Position numbers and translations under genes: made by a program. Below, one piece after another: positions 1 through 8,342 of a DNA stretch of 64,000 nt. Source of the stretch: VXNF01 sp965116465 (GTDB lineage: Bacteria > Actinomycetota > Acidimicrobiia > Acidimicrobiales > CATQHL01); NCBI GenBank assembly GCA_965116465.1, contig OZ220687.1, positions 2,232,001-2,296,000 on the forward strand. The letters are read 5' to 3'. The notes beneath the pieces are model-generated. The model ran no database searches and was not told the DNA's origin. It saw only the letters and a list, made by a program, of their open reading frames with translations. Numbering within the stretch: position 1 is the first letter of the stretch; every line of letters begins with the position of its first letter.

Positions 1-1
1 T

Positions 2-517
2 CACGGGGTGATGGAGAACGTGCACGTCGCCGGGATCCTCGATCTGACGGTGGTTCCGGCACGGTTGTCGCAGGAGGTGGCCGCCACCGCGCTCGGTATC
101 GCCGGCCATGTGGCCCACCACCTCGACGTGGTCGGGGTGCTTTGCGTCGAGATGTTCGTGGTGGGCTCCGAGCTCGTCGTCAACGAGATCGCCCCCCGGC
201 CCCACAACAGCGGCCACTGCACGATCGAGGCGGCCGCCGTCAGCCAGTTCGAGCAGCAGCTCCGGGCCGTCTGCGGGTTGCCGCTGGGCGACGGCACCTG
301 CCGGCCGGCGGCCATGGCGCAACTGCTGGGCGACCTCTGGGCCGGTGGCGAACCGCCCTGGTCGGAGGTGATGGCCGACCCCGGGGTCAACCTGCATCTC
401 TACGGCAAGCGCGAGGCGCGGCCGGGACGCAAGATGGGCCATCTCACGTGCGTCGAGGAGACGCCCGAGCTGGCATTGAAGCGGGTCCTGGCGGCCCGGG
501 AGCGGTTGGCGTCGTGA
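2..517 (+). CDS. purK: 5-(carboxyamino)imidazole ribonucleotide synthase, C-terminal part (5' end outside window)
   Basis: This is the last 171 codons of PurK, the ATP-grasp enzyme that carboxylates AIR to N5-CAIR with bicarbonate in purine synthesis. The frame is already open at the window edge, so the N-terminal pre-ATP-grasp and ATP-binding parts lie upstream. Visible family signatures are the ENVH..GILD..VVPA stretch at the start and NEIAPRPHNSGH at about nt 183-218, followed by SQFEQQLRA and LPLGD, the usual PurK C-terminal core. The TGA stop overlaps the GTG start of purF (GTGA, 514-517), so the two are probably translationally coupled. A purE partner is not in view. Confidence 0.95.
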   Translation, partial: HGVMENVHVAGILDLTVVPARLSQEVAATALGIAGHVAHHLDVVGVLCVEMFVVGSELVVNEIAPRPHNSGHCTIEAAAVSQFEQQLRAVCGLPLGDGTCRPAAMAQLLGDLWAGGEPPWSEVMADPGVNLHLYGKREARPGRKMGHLTCVEETPELALKRVLAARERLAS

Positions 518-1956
518 TCGGGTCCCCCGCCGACGAGCTCCGGGGCGACGTCCCCCGGGAGGAATGCGGCGTGGTCGGGGTGTACGCCCCCGGCCGCCAC
601 GCCGCCCGGATCGCCTTCTTCGGCCTGCACACCCTCCAGCACCGCGGCCAGGAGGCCACCGGGATAGCCAGCTGCGACCGGGGAACGGTCCACCTGCACC
701 GGGGTCCGGGCCTGGTCGCGTCGGTCTTCAACGAGGACAACCTCTCGACCCTCCGGGGCGACGCCGCCATCGGCCACAACCGCTACAGCACCACCGGCGT
801 GTCGTCGGTGCGCAACATCCAGCCGCAGGTGATCGAGACGATCGACGGCCCGCTGGCCGTGGCCCACAACGGCAACCTGGTCAACGCACCGGAACTCCGC
901 CGGACGTTGCTGGAGAGCGGCGTGGGGTTGCAGACCTCCTCCGACACCGAACTGATCGTGCAGTTGCTCGTCGTCTCGGCCGGTGACTGGCTCACCCGGA
1001 TCCGTGCGCTGATGGCCCGGCTCGAGGGCGCCTACGCCCTGACGATCCTTACCCGCGACGCCGTCTACGGGGTGCGGGACCCGCGGGGGTTCCGCCCGCT
1101 GGTGTTGGGCAGGCTCGACGACGGCTGGGTGCTGGCGTCGGAGAGCTGCGCCCTGTCGGTCACCGGCGCCACCTTCGCCGGCGAGGTGGAACCCGGCCAG
1201 ATCGTGCGGATCGACGCCGGCGGCATGACGCTGCAGCAGGGAGTGCAACCCCTGCCGCCCGCGTTCTGCACGTTCGAGCAGATCTACTTCTCCCGACCCG
1301 ACACGCACCACGGCGGCTCACTGGTCCACGCGGTGCGCCAGCGTCTCGGCGCCCGGCTCGCCGTCGAGGCGCCCGCCGAGGCGGACGTGGTGGCACCGGT
1401 GCCCGACTCGGGGACGCCGCAGGCGGTGGGATACGCCCAGCAGGCGGGGCTGCCCTACACCGACGGGCTCATCAAGAACCGCTACGTGGGCCGCACGTTC
1501 ATCGAACCCACCCAGGAGCAGCGGGAGGCGGGCGTGGCCATGAAGTTCAACCCGCTCGGCGACAACGTGGCGGGCAAGCGGGTGGTGCTGGTCGACGACT
1601 CGATCGTGCGGGGCACCACCTCGGGCCCGCTGGTGCGGATGCTGCGGGAGGCCGGCGCCGCCGAGGTCCACGTGCGGGTGGCCTGCCCGCCCATCACCGA
1701 CCCCTGCTACATGGGGGTCGACATGGCCGCCAAGGGAGAGCTGATCGCCTCCGAACGGTCGGTTCCGGAGATCTGCGACCACATCGGCGCCGACTCGCTG
1801 GCGTTCCTGTCGCTGGAGGGCATGATGCAGGCGCTGGAAGCCGCCGACGGCTACTGCAACGCCTGCTTCACCGGCGTCTACCCGTTCGAGCCCGAGACGT
1901 TCGTGCAACTCCGGCTCGGCGCCAAGGACCAGTTCGCCTCCGTCTGGGGTGACTGA
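514..1956 (+). CDS. purF: Amidophosphoribosyltransferase (glutamine PRPP amidotransferase), Fe-S type
   Basis: This 480-aa protein catalyses the first committed step of purine synthesis, moving the glutamine amide to PRPP. The N-terminal Ntn glutaminase begins at Cys18 (EECGVVGVY), so 17 residues would be a cleaved propeptide. The C-terminal phosphoribosyltransferase half carries the PRPP loop VVLVDDSIVRGTTS near residues 356-369. Cys252, Cys398, Cys448 and Cys451 match the four-cysteine pattern that binds the 4Fe-4S cluster in the Bacillus-type enzyme, with the propeptide shifting the numbering. I chose the GTG at 514 because it overlaps the purK stop and gives a sensible propeptide; the frame stays open further upstream but that region is purK in another frame. 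Confidence 0.97.
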   Translation: MIGSPADELRGDVPREECGVVGVYAPGRHAARIAFFGLHTLQHRGQEATGIASCDRGTVHLHRGPGLVASVFNEDNLSTLRGDAAIGHNRYSTTGVSSVRNIQPQVIETIDGPLAVAHNGNLVNAPELRRTLLESGVGLQTSSDTELIVQLLVVSAGDWLTRIRALMARLEGAYALTILTRDAVYGVRDPRGFRPLVLGRLDDGWVLASESCALSVTGATFAGEVEPGQIVRIDAGGMTLQQGVQPLPPAFCTFEQIYFSRPDTHHGGSLVHAVRQRLGARLAVEAPAEADVVAPVPDSGTPQAVGYAQQAGLPYTDGLIKNRYVGRTFIEPTQEQREAGVAMKFNPLGDNVAGKRVVLVDDSIVRGTTSGPLVRMLREAGAAEVHVRVACPPITDPCYMGVDMAAKGELIASERSVPEICDHIGADSLAFLSLEGMMQALEAADGYCNACFTGVYPFEPETFVQLRLGAKDQFASVWGD

Positions 1957-2036
1957 CGTGGCGCCGGCGACGCCCCCGTCGCCATGACGAGTCGGGGTCA
2001 CCGCAGGGCGGCCGGCGGTGCGGAGGGCGGGCGCCG

Positions 2037-3323
2037 GTGAGTTGCGTCCTGGTCGTGGGCGGCGGCGGGCGCGAGCACGCCCTGGCCTGGGCGCTGAGCC
2101 GCTCGCCGAGCGTCGAGCGGCTGCTGGTGGCGCCCGGCAATCCCGGGACCGCCGCCCTGGAACGGACCGGGAACGTGGCCGTCGCGGCCGGCGACATCGC
2201 GGGACTGGTGGGCCTGTGCCGCCGCGAGTCGGTGGATCTGGCGGTCATCGGCCCGGAGGACCCGCTCGCCGCGGGCATCGTGGACGCCCTCGCGTCCGCC
2301 GGGGTGGCCTCCTTCGGCCCCAGCGCCGCCTGCGCCCGGCTCGAGGCCTCCAAGGCCTACTGCAAGCGCTTCCTGATCGACAACGGGATACCGACCGCCG
2401 CCGCCGAGGTGTTCGAGGATCCCGACGCCGCTCTCGCCCACCTCGCCTCGCGGCCCGATGTGCCGGTGGTGAAGGCATCGGGTCTGGCCGCCGGCAAGGG
2501 CGTCATCGTCCCCGAGACCCCCGGGGAGGCGGCCACCGCGGTCAGGGCCATGCTCACCGAGCGACGATTCGGATCCGCCGGCGAGCAGATCCTGCTGGAG
2601 GAGCGCCTCTGGGGCCGCGAGGTGTCGGTGCTGGCCTTCTGCGACGGCGAGAGGTTCGCCGTGCTGCCTCCCGCGCAGGACCACAAGCGCCTGCGGGCGG
2701 GCGACGAGGGGCCGAACACCGGCGGCATGGGCGCCTTCACTCCCTCGCCCGCCACCGACGACCGGTTGATCGAGCGGATCGGAAGACAGGTCATTGCGCC
2801 GACGCTCGCCGCGCTGGGGCGGGCGGGAACGCCCTACCGGGGACTGCTCTACGCGGGGCTGATGATCACCGACGACGGGCCGAAGGTGATCGAGTTCAAC
2901 TGCCGTTTCGGCGACCCGGAGACGCAGGCGGTGATCAGGCTGCTGCGCAGCGACCTCTTCGAAGTCATGGCCGCCTGCGCCACCGGATCGCTCCGCGGCG
3001 TCGCCGTCGAATGGGCGCCGGTGGCCTCGGTCGCGATCGTCATGGCATCAGCCGGCTACCCGGCCGCCGGAAGCGACCCGGTCCCGATCCACGGCCTCGA
3101 CATCGCCGAGCAGGAGGAGGGCTGCGTGGTCTTCCACGCGGGCACCGGAGTCATCGACGGGGCGCTGCACGCCACCGGCGGCCGGGTCCTGGCGGTGACG
3201 GCGACCGGTGCCGACGTCGCCGTCGCTGCCGATCGGGCGTACCGCGGGGTCGCCGCCATCGGCTTCGCTGGCGCCCAGCACCGCGCCGACATCGGGCGCG
3301 CACGGGCCGGGGTGCACCCGTGA
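2037..3323 (+). CDS. purD: Phosphoribosylamine--glycine ligase (GAR synthetase)
   Basis: This 428-aa ATP-grasp ligase joins phosphoribosylamine and glycine in step two of de novo purine synthesis. It starts at GTG with the typical CVLVVGGGGREHALAW nucleotide-binding opening. Other family marks are ASGLAAGKGV, the PPAQDHKR and NTGGMGAF segments, and EFNCRFGDPETQ near residue 285. Length agrees with the family norm of about 420-430. It follows purF after an 80-nt gap, the only sizeable gap in this purine run, and its TGA overlaps the purM GTG start by 4 nt. Confidence 0.97.
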   Translation: MSCVLVVGGGGREHALAWALSRSPSVERLLVAPGNPGTAALERTGNVAVAAGDIAGLVGLCRRESVDLAVIGPEDPLAAGIVDALASAGVASFGPSAACARLEASKAYCKRFLIDNGIPTAAAEVFEDPDAALAHLASRPDVPVVKASGLAAGKGVIVPETPGEAATAVRAMLTERRFGSAGEQILLEERLWGREVSVLAFCDGERFAVLPPAQDHKRLRAGDEGPNTGGMGAFTPSPATDDRLIERIGRQVIAPTLAALGRAGTPYRGLLYAGLMITDDGPKVIEFNCRFGDPETQAVIRLLRSDLFEVMAACATGSLRGVAVEWAPVASVAIVMASAGYPAAGSDPVPIHGLDIAEQEEGCVVFHAGTGVIDGALHATGGRVLAVTATGADVAVAADRAYRGVAAIGFAGAQHRADIGRARAGVHP

Positions 3324-4384
3324 GCCGCCGACCGCCCCGGCACGGCCCGCAGGCGACCGCTGAGCCGCCCGCCGACGCCTACCGGGCCGCCGGTGTGGAC
3401 ATCGATGCCGGCAACCGGGCGGTGGCGCTGCTGTCGCGGTCCGTGGCCTCCACCGGCACGCCGCAGGTGCTCTCGGCCCCGGGCGGCTTCGGCGGGATGT
3501 ACTCGGCGGCGGCTCTCGGTACCGATGCCGTGCTGGTGGCCTCCACCGACGGTGTCGGCACGAAGGCGGAACTGGCCGGTCGCCACGGGCGCTGGCGCGG
3601 CATAGGGGTCGATCTCGTCAACCACTGCATCGGCGACATCGCCGTGCACGGTGCCCGGCCGTTGTTCTTCCTGGACTACGTCGCCATGGCCACCCTCGAG
3701 CCGGAGGTCGTGGCCGAGATCGTGGCCGGCGTGGCCGACGCCTGCCGCGCCGCCGGCTGCGCCCTGCTCGGCGGGGAGACGGCCGAGATGCCGGGTGTGT
3801 ACATCCCGGGCGCGGTCGACGTGGTGGGGACCATCGTGGGCGCGGCCCCGAGCGACCGGCTGCTGCCGCGCCCCGAGACGATCCGGGCCGGCGACGCGCT
3901 GGTGGGGTTGGCGAGTTCGGGGCCGCACACCAACGGCTACTCGCTGATCCGGCACCTGCTCGACGGGCGGACCGAAGCTGAGGCCGACACCGGTCTGATC
4001 GATGCGCTGCTGGAACCCCATCGCAGCTACCTGCCCGCGGTCACCGGGTTCTCCGAGGCCGGGATCCAGCCCAAGGCCCTCGCCCACATCACCGGCGGCG
4101 GCTTCCTGGACAACCTGCCGAGGGTGCTTCCCGCGCATCTCGGCGCCCGGGTGGACCTCGGGTCCTGGCCGGTGCCCCCACTGTTCGCCACACTCGTGGA
4201 CTGGGGCGGGCTGGACGATTCCGAGGCGTTCAGGGTCTGGAACATGGGGATCGGCCTCGTGGCGGTCGTCGACGAGGCGGATGTCGAGGTTCCGGTGGGG
4301 CAGGGACACCGCGTGATCGGATCTGTCATCGAACTCGGGGAGACCGGGCCGGGCCGGATCGTTCTGGAGGGGGACTGGCGGTGA
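3320..4384 (+). CDS. purM: Phosphoribosylformylglycinamidine cyclo-ligase (AIR synthetase)
   Basis: This 354-aa enzyme closes the imidazole ring, converting FGAM to AIR with ATP. Recognisable family segments are YRAAGVDIDAGNRAV at the start, SAPGGFGGMYS, ASTDGVGTKAELA, GGETAEMPGVY, SSGPHTNGYSLIR and AHITGGGFLDNLPR. Length fits the usual 340-350. The GTG start at 3320 overlaps the purD stop by 4 nt and its own stop overlaps purN by 4 nt. The open frame reaches upstream to about 2018, but that part is antiparallel in meaning to purD and not coding. The first roughly 20 residues are rich in Pro/Arg and not conserved, so a slightly later start cannot be excluded. Confidence 0.96.
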   Translation: MSRRPPRHGPQATAEPPADAYRAAGVDIDAGNRAVALLSRSVASTGTPQVLSAPGGFGGMYSAAALGTDAVLVASTDGVGTKAELAGRHGRWRGIGVDLVNHCIGDIAVHGARPLFFLDYVAMATLEPEVVAEIVAGVADACRAAGCALLGGETAEMPGVYIPGAVDVVGTIVGAAPSDRLLPRPETIRAGDALVGLASSGPHTNGYSLIRHLLDGRTEAEADTGLIDALLEPHRSYLPAVTGFSEAGIQPKALAHITGGGFLDNLPRVLPAHLGARVDLGSWPVPPLFATLVDWGGLDDSEAFRVWNMGIGLVAVVDEADVEVPVGQGHRVIGSVIELGETGPGRIVLEGDWR

Positions 4385-5109
4385 CGGGCCGGCTGGTGGC
4401 CATGGCCTCCGGGGCCGGCACCAACCTGGGTGCGATCCTCGACGCCGTCGCCGCGGGCCGCCTCGACGCAGACGTTTCCGCCGTGATCATCAACCGGCGG
4501 AATGCCGGGGCCGGCCTGTTGGCCGAACGGGCCGGAATCCCGGTCCACTACCGGCCGCTGGCGCCCTACCGCAATGCGGCCCGGCCGACGGCCGAGAGGG
4601 GACCGGTGGCCGCAACGGCGTCGGCGGCGTGCGGCTGGGCTCCCACGGCGGACCGGCGTCGCTACGACGCCGACCTGGCGGAACTGGTGGCGAGCGCCGA
4701 ACCCGATCTCGTGGTCCTGGCAGGCTGGATGCACCTGCTGTCGTCGGACTTCCTCGGGCGTTTCCCGAGTCGGGTCATCAACCTGCACCCGGCGCTGCCC
4801 GGCGAGTTTCCCGGCTCCGACGCCATCGGCGACGCCTGGGAGGCCTACCGGGCCGGGCGCACCAGCCGGACCGGTGTCATGGTCCACTACGTGCCCGACG
4901 AGGGCGTCGACAGCGGCCCGGTCATCGCCTCGGCTGAGGTGGCCATCGGGCCCTGCGACACGCTCGAAGCGCTGCGCCGGCGGATCCGAGCCGTCGAGCA
5001 CGACCTGATCGTGCGCGCGATAGCCGAGACCCTCGCCGACCGGCAGCGCGTTCCGGTCGGCGTCGGCGCCACTTCGGCGGTCGTGGCCCACCGTGCCGGT
5101 CTCCGGTGA
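4381..5109 (+). CDS. purN: Phosphoribosylglycinamide formyltransferase (folate-dependent GAR transformylase), with an insertion
   Basis: This 242-aa protein formylates GAR using 10-formyl-THF. The N-terminal VAMASGAGTNLGAILDA matches the phosphate/GAR-binding loop. The catalytic Asn/His pair is in VINLHPALPGEFPG and the Asp in DEGVDSGPVI. It is about 40 residues longer than the usual PurN of about 200 aa. The excess lies around residues 60-95, between the Rossmann strand ending VHYRPLAPY and the conserved YDADLAELV, and is Ala/Arg/Pro-rich. GTG start, overlapping the purM stop. purH, the next step, is not adjacent. Confidence 0.93.
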   Translation: MTGRLVAMASGAGTNLGAILDAVAAGRLDADVSAVIINRRNAGAGLLAERAGIPVHYRPLAPYRNAARPTAERGPVAATASAACGWAPTADRRRYDADLAELVASAEPDLVVLAGWMHLLSSDFLGRFPSRVINLHPALPGEFPGSDAIGDAWEAYRAGRTSRTGVMVHYVPDEGVDSGPVIASAEVAIGPCDTLEALRRRIRAVEHDLIVRAIAETLADRQRVPVGVGATSAVVAHRAGLR

Positions 5110-5130
5110 GCCTCAGTTAGGGTCAACCGC

Positions 5131-6060
5131 ATGGAGATGCGGAACATCGGAGCGTTGCCGGTTTCGACCGTCGGGCTGGGGTGCAACAACTTCGGCATGA
5201 CGATCGACGCCGAGGCCTCGCGTGCGGTGGTGGAGGCGGCGCTCGACGCCGGGATCAACTACTTCGACACCGCCGAGATCTACGGAGGGGGCAAGTCCGA
5301 GGAGTTCCTGGGCGCGGCGCTGGCCGGGCGCCGCGACGAAGTCGTCGTCGCCTCCAAGTTCGGCCATGCCAAGTTCCTGCCGGAGGGTCAGCGGGGCGGT
5401 GAGCCGGCCTGGATCAGGAAGTGCATCGAAGGCAGCCTGCGCCGATTGGGCACCGACCGCATCGACCACTACCAGATCCACACACCCGACCCCGACACCC
5501 CTCACGAGGAGACGCTGGGTGCTCTCGCGGAGCTCGTGACCGAGGGCAAGGTCACCGAGATCGGCTGCTCCAACTTCCCCGCCGACATGGTCGACGCCAC
5601 CACTCGGGCCGCGGCCGCCATCGGTGTGGGCAACTACGCGAGCGTGCAGAACCACTACTCGGTGCTGACCCGCGACGTGGAGGACACCGGCGTGCTGGCC
5701 GCCTGCGAACGTGCGGGCATGGCCGTGGTGCCCTTCTTCCCGCTGGAGTCCGGTGTGCTGACCGGCAAGTACTCCGGGGCGGCCCGCCCCGCCGGTGCCC
5801 GGCTGACCACGATGAAGGGTCGCACCTGGGAAAGCTTCCTGAGCGAGGAGAACCTCGAAGCAGCCGACCGGCTGGCGGGTTACGCAACCGAGCGGGGCCG
5901 CAGCATCCTGGAGCTGGCCATCGGCTGGCTCGTGTCCAACCCCGCGGTCGCCTCGGTCATCTGCGGCGCCACCAAGCCCTCCCAGGTCGTCGCCAACGTG
6001 GCCGCCGCCGGCTGGACGATGACCCCCGCCGAGCGCGCCGAGATCGCCGCACTGGCCTAG
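5131..6060 (+). CDS. Aldo/keto reductase
   Basis: This 309-aa TIM-barrel oxidoreductase is probably NADPH-dependent and cytoplasmic. The AKR tetrad is complete: Asp46 and Tyr51 in FDTAEIYGGG, Lys76 in ASKFG and His117 in YQIHTPD. The C-terminal SVICGATKPSQVVANVAA is the usual cofactor 2'-phosphate binding region of this family. It belongs to the general-stress-69/YajO-like group, whose substrates cannot be read from sequence. It starts 21 nt after purN and ends 9 nt before the next gene on the same strand, so it may be cotranscribed with the copper-protein fusion downstream. Confidence 0.9.
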   Translation: MEMRNIGALPVSTVGLGCNNFGMTIDAEASRAVVEAALDAGINYFDTAEIYGGGKSEEFLGAALAGRRDEVVVASKFGHAKFLPEGQRGGEPAWIRKCIEGSLRRLGTDRIDHYQIHTPDPDTPHEETLGALAELVTEGKVTEIGCSNFPADMVDATTRAAAAIGVGNYASVQNHYSVLTRDVEDTGVLAACERAGMAVVPFFPLESGVLTGKYSGAARPAGARLTTMKGRTWESFLSEENLEAADRLAGYATERGRSILELAIGWLVSNPAVASVICGATKPSQVVANVAAAGWTMTPAERAEIAALA

Positions 6061-6069
6061 CCCGAAGTC

Positions 6070-8268
6070 ATGCTCCGATGGCGATGGCTCGGTGCGGGCG
6101 GCGCCGTGGCCCTCGTGCTGGTCGTCGTCGGGATCACCGCGTTCCTCACCCGGGACCAGTGGCTCTGGACGGTCGCCGACGACGCTGAGCCGGCGAGTCG
6201 GGGCCAGGTGTCGGCCCCACCGGTCGTCGACGTCGAGGGCGGCGAGGAACTCGATGTCGAGACCGAGCGGCTGTACCGCATCGTCCCCGGCGACGGCTCC
6301 CGGGCCGGCTACCACATCTCCGAGCGCCTGGGCGGGGTGTCCCGCACCACCGTCGGGACCACGACGGTGATGGCGGGCGAGATCCTGGTGAACGTCGCCG
6401 ACCCCGCCCTGAGCCGTGTCGGGGAGATCGTGGTGAACGTCGAGATGCTCCAGTCCGACTCGGCACTCCGGGACAAGCGCATCCGCCACGACTTCCTGGA
6501 GTCCGGCCACTGGCCGTTCGTGCGGTTCGCCCCCTCGTCGATCGAAGGACTGGACGTGGAGTTCGCCGACGGGGCCGCGTACGAGATCGCCATCACGGGC
6601 GACCTCACCGTCAAGGAGACCACCCGCACCGAGACCTTCGCCGGAACCGTCACCGTCACCCCCGAGGTTCTCACCGCGACCATGTCGACGACCGTGCTCG
6701 GCAGCGACTACGGGGTGGGCCCCATCCACATCGCCCGCCTCGTCCACACCTCCGACGAGGTGATCCTCACCTTCGAGCTGGTCGCCGAGCGGGTGGAGCT
6801 CGGCACCGAGCTGGCCGGGGACCTGCACCGCGAACTCCCTACCCCGGAGTTCGCGAGCGGAGAGTTCGCCGCCACCGTGCAGCCGATCCTGGAGTCCCGC
6901 TGCGTCAGCTGCCACTCCTCGGGCGGACCCGGCTGGACCACCCTGGCCCTCGATGTCGCCGGTGACGCGGCCGCCATCGCCGACGACATCGCGTTCGTCA
7001 CCGCCATCGACTTCATGCCCCCCTGGCTGCCCTCGGACCTCAGCCCCGACTTCGTGCACGACTGGTCGCTGACGGAAGGCGAGAAGGCCGCCATCGCCGC
7101 CTGGGCCGCGGCGGGAGGCGGACTCGACGTGCCACCCGACACACCGCTGGTGGCGCGCGGCCAGGCCATCATCCCCATTCAGGAGGACCAGAGGATCGGG
7201 CCCCGCGACGGCCTCTACACCGGCTACTCGACGCCCGACGGCGAGCCGGTGAAGAACGACGACTACCGCTGCCAGGTGCATGCGGTCGCCGACCCCGAGG
7301 GGGACGGCACCTGGGTGAAGGGCTTCGAGTTCCGACCCGACCAGGTGCCGGTGGTCCATCACGCCATCGTCTACCGGGTCCCGGCGGCCGCCGCCACCGA
7401 GATCGCGGCGAAGATCGCCGCCGAGGACGAGCGCGAGGCAGCCTCGGGCCTCGCCGACGAGCCGGGGTGGACCTGCTTCGGCCTGTCGGGCCTCAACACG
7501 GCCGGGGTGTCCATGATCCAGGGTTGGGCGCCGGGCATGTCGCCGACGATCTACCCCGACGGGTACGGCCTGTACCTGGAGCCCGGGGACATGATCGTCA
7601 ACCAGGTCCACTATCACTACGACCACGACACACCGCCCGACGGCTCGGAGATCATCCTCGACGTGGCCACGCCGGCGGAACTGGCCGAAGGCATGGTGGA
7701 GATCCTCGGTGACAGCTACGTCACACCTGCCGAGATCCCCTGCACGCCGCAGGAGGAGGCTGTGGCGGCCGAGCGGGCCGAGACGATCGACGGCTACGTG
7801 AACATGTGCGTGCGCGCCAACGTCCTCGATGAGATCGCCGTGAAGTACGACCGCTTCGCCCGCCTCATCCCCGACTTCCTGCTGCTCCAGTGCGGGGGCT
7901 CCGTCGACGACTACGACGATCTCGACGGGAGCGTCGGCCACAGTGCCTGCGACCTGGCGGCCCGCGACACCGGCACCATCCACACGGTGCTGGGCCACAT
8001 GCACGAGTTCGGTGCCGCCTACCGGATGACAATCCACCCCGACACTCCCCGTGAGCGGATCCTGCTCGACATACCGGTGTGGGACTTCGAATGGCAGCTC
8101 AACTACGAGCCGGTGGAGGACATCCGCATCGAGCGCGGCGACGTCCTGCGCTTCGAGTGCTGGTGGGACCGCACCCTGCAGTACATGCCCGAGCCCCGCT
8201 ACGTCACCTGGAACGAGGGCACCGTCGACGAGATGTGCTTCTCGAGCATCTTCGTGATCCCCGACTGA
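6070..8268 (+). CDS. Membrane-anchored YceI-domain / cytochrome c / copper type II monooxygenase-like fusion protein
   Basis: This 732-aa protein appears to be exported and anchored by one N-terminal hydrophobic segment (about residues 8-28). Residues ~65-240 look like a YceI polyisoprenoid-binding beta-barrel. A single haem-binding CVSCH lies at 278-282 followed by a short mono-haem-like stretch with MPPWLP. The C-terminal ~350 residues resemble the PHM/DBH copper monooxygenase fold, with candidate CuH ligands His430-His431 and His514/516 and candidate CuM ligands His643, His645 (GHMHEFG) and Met722 (DEMC). All the copper ligand types of peptidylglycine monooxygenase therefore appear present. 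A redox enzyme fed with electrons by its own haem domain is my inference; the substrate is unknown. The order of the three domains in one chain is unusual. Confidence 0.8.
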   Translation: MLRWRWLGAGGAVALVLVVVGITAFLTRDQWLWTVADDAEPASRGQVSAPPVVDVEGGEELDVETERLYRIVPGDGSRAGYHISERLGGVSRTTVGTTTVMAGEILVNVADPALSRVGEIVVNVEMLQSDSALRDKRIRHDFLESGHWPFVRFAPSSIEGLDVEFADGAAYEIAITGDLTVKETTRTETFAGTVTVTPEVLTATMSTTVLGSDYGVGPIHIARLVHTSDEVILTFELVAERVELGTELAGDLHRELPTPEFASGEFAATVQPILESRCVSCHSSGGPGWTTLALDVAGDAAAIADDIAFVTAIDFMPPWLPSDLSPDFVHDWSLTEGEKAAIAAWAAAGGGLDVPPDTPLVARGQAIIPIQEDQRIGPRDGLYTGYSTPDGEPVKNDDYRCQVHAVADPEGDGTWVKGFEFRPDQVPVVHHAIVYRVPAAAATEIAAKIAAEDEREAASGLADEPGWTCFGLSGLNTAGVSMIQGWAPGMSPTIYPDGYGLYLEPGDMIVNQVHYHYDHDTPPDGSEIILDVATPAELAEGMVEILGDSYVTPAEIPCTPQEEAVAAERAETIDGYVNMCVRANVLDEIAVKYDRFARLIPDFLLLQCGGSVDDYDDLDGSVGHSACDLAARDTGTIHTVLGHMHEFGAAYRMTIHPDTPRERILLDIPVWDFEWQLNYEPVEDIRIERGDVLRFECWWDRTLQYMPEPRYVTWNEGTVDEMCFSSIFVIPD

Positions 8269-8342
8269 CCGGCTCACCTGCCGGGCGGCGCGGGTCGTCC
8301 CGCTACCCTGAGCCCGCTTCACTCCCGGCGATCGAGGCGCTC

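Noticed and set aside
5113..8322. A 1069-codon open frame on the minus strand
   Set aside because: It is antisense to the aldo/keto reductase and the copper-protein fusion, which have clear motifs; long antisense frames are usual at this GC content and this one shows only His/Gly/Asp-rich low-complexity sequence.
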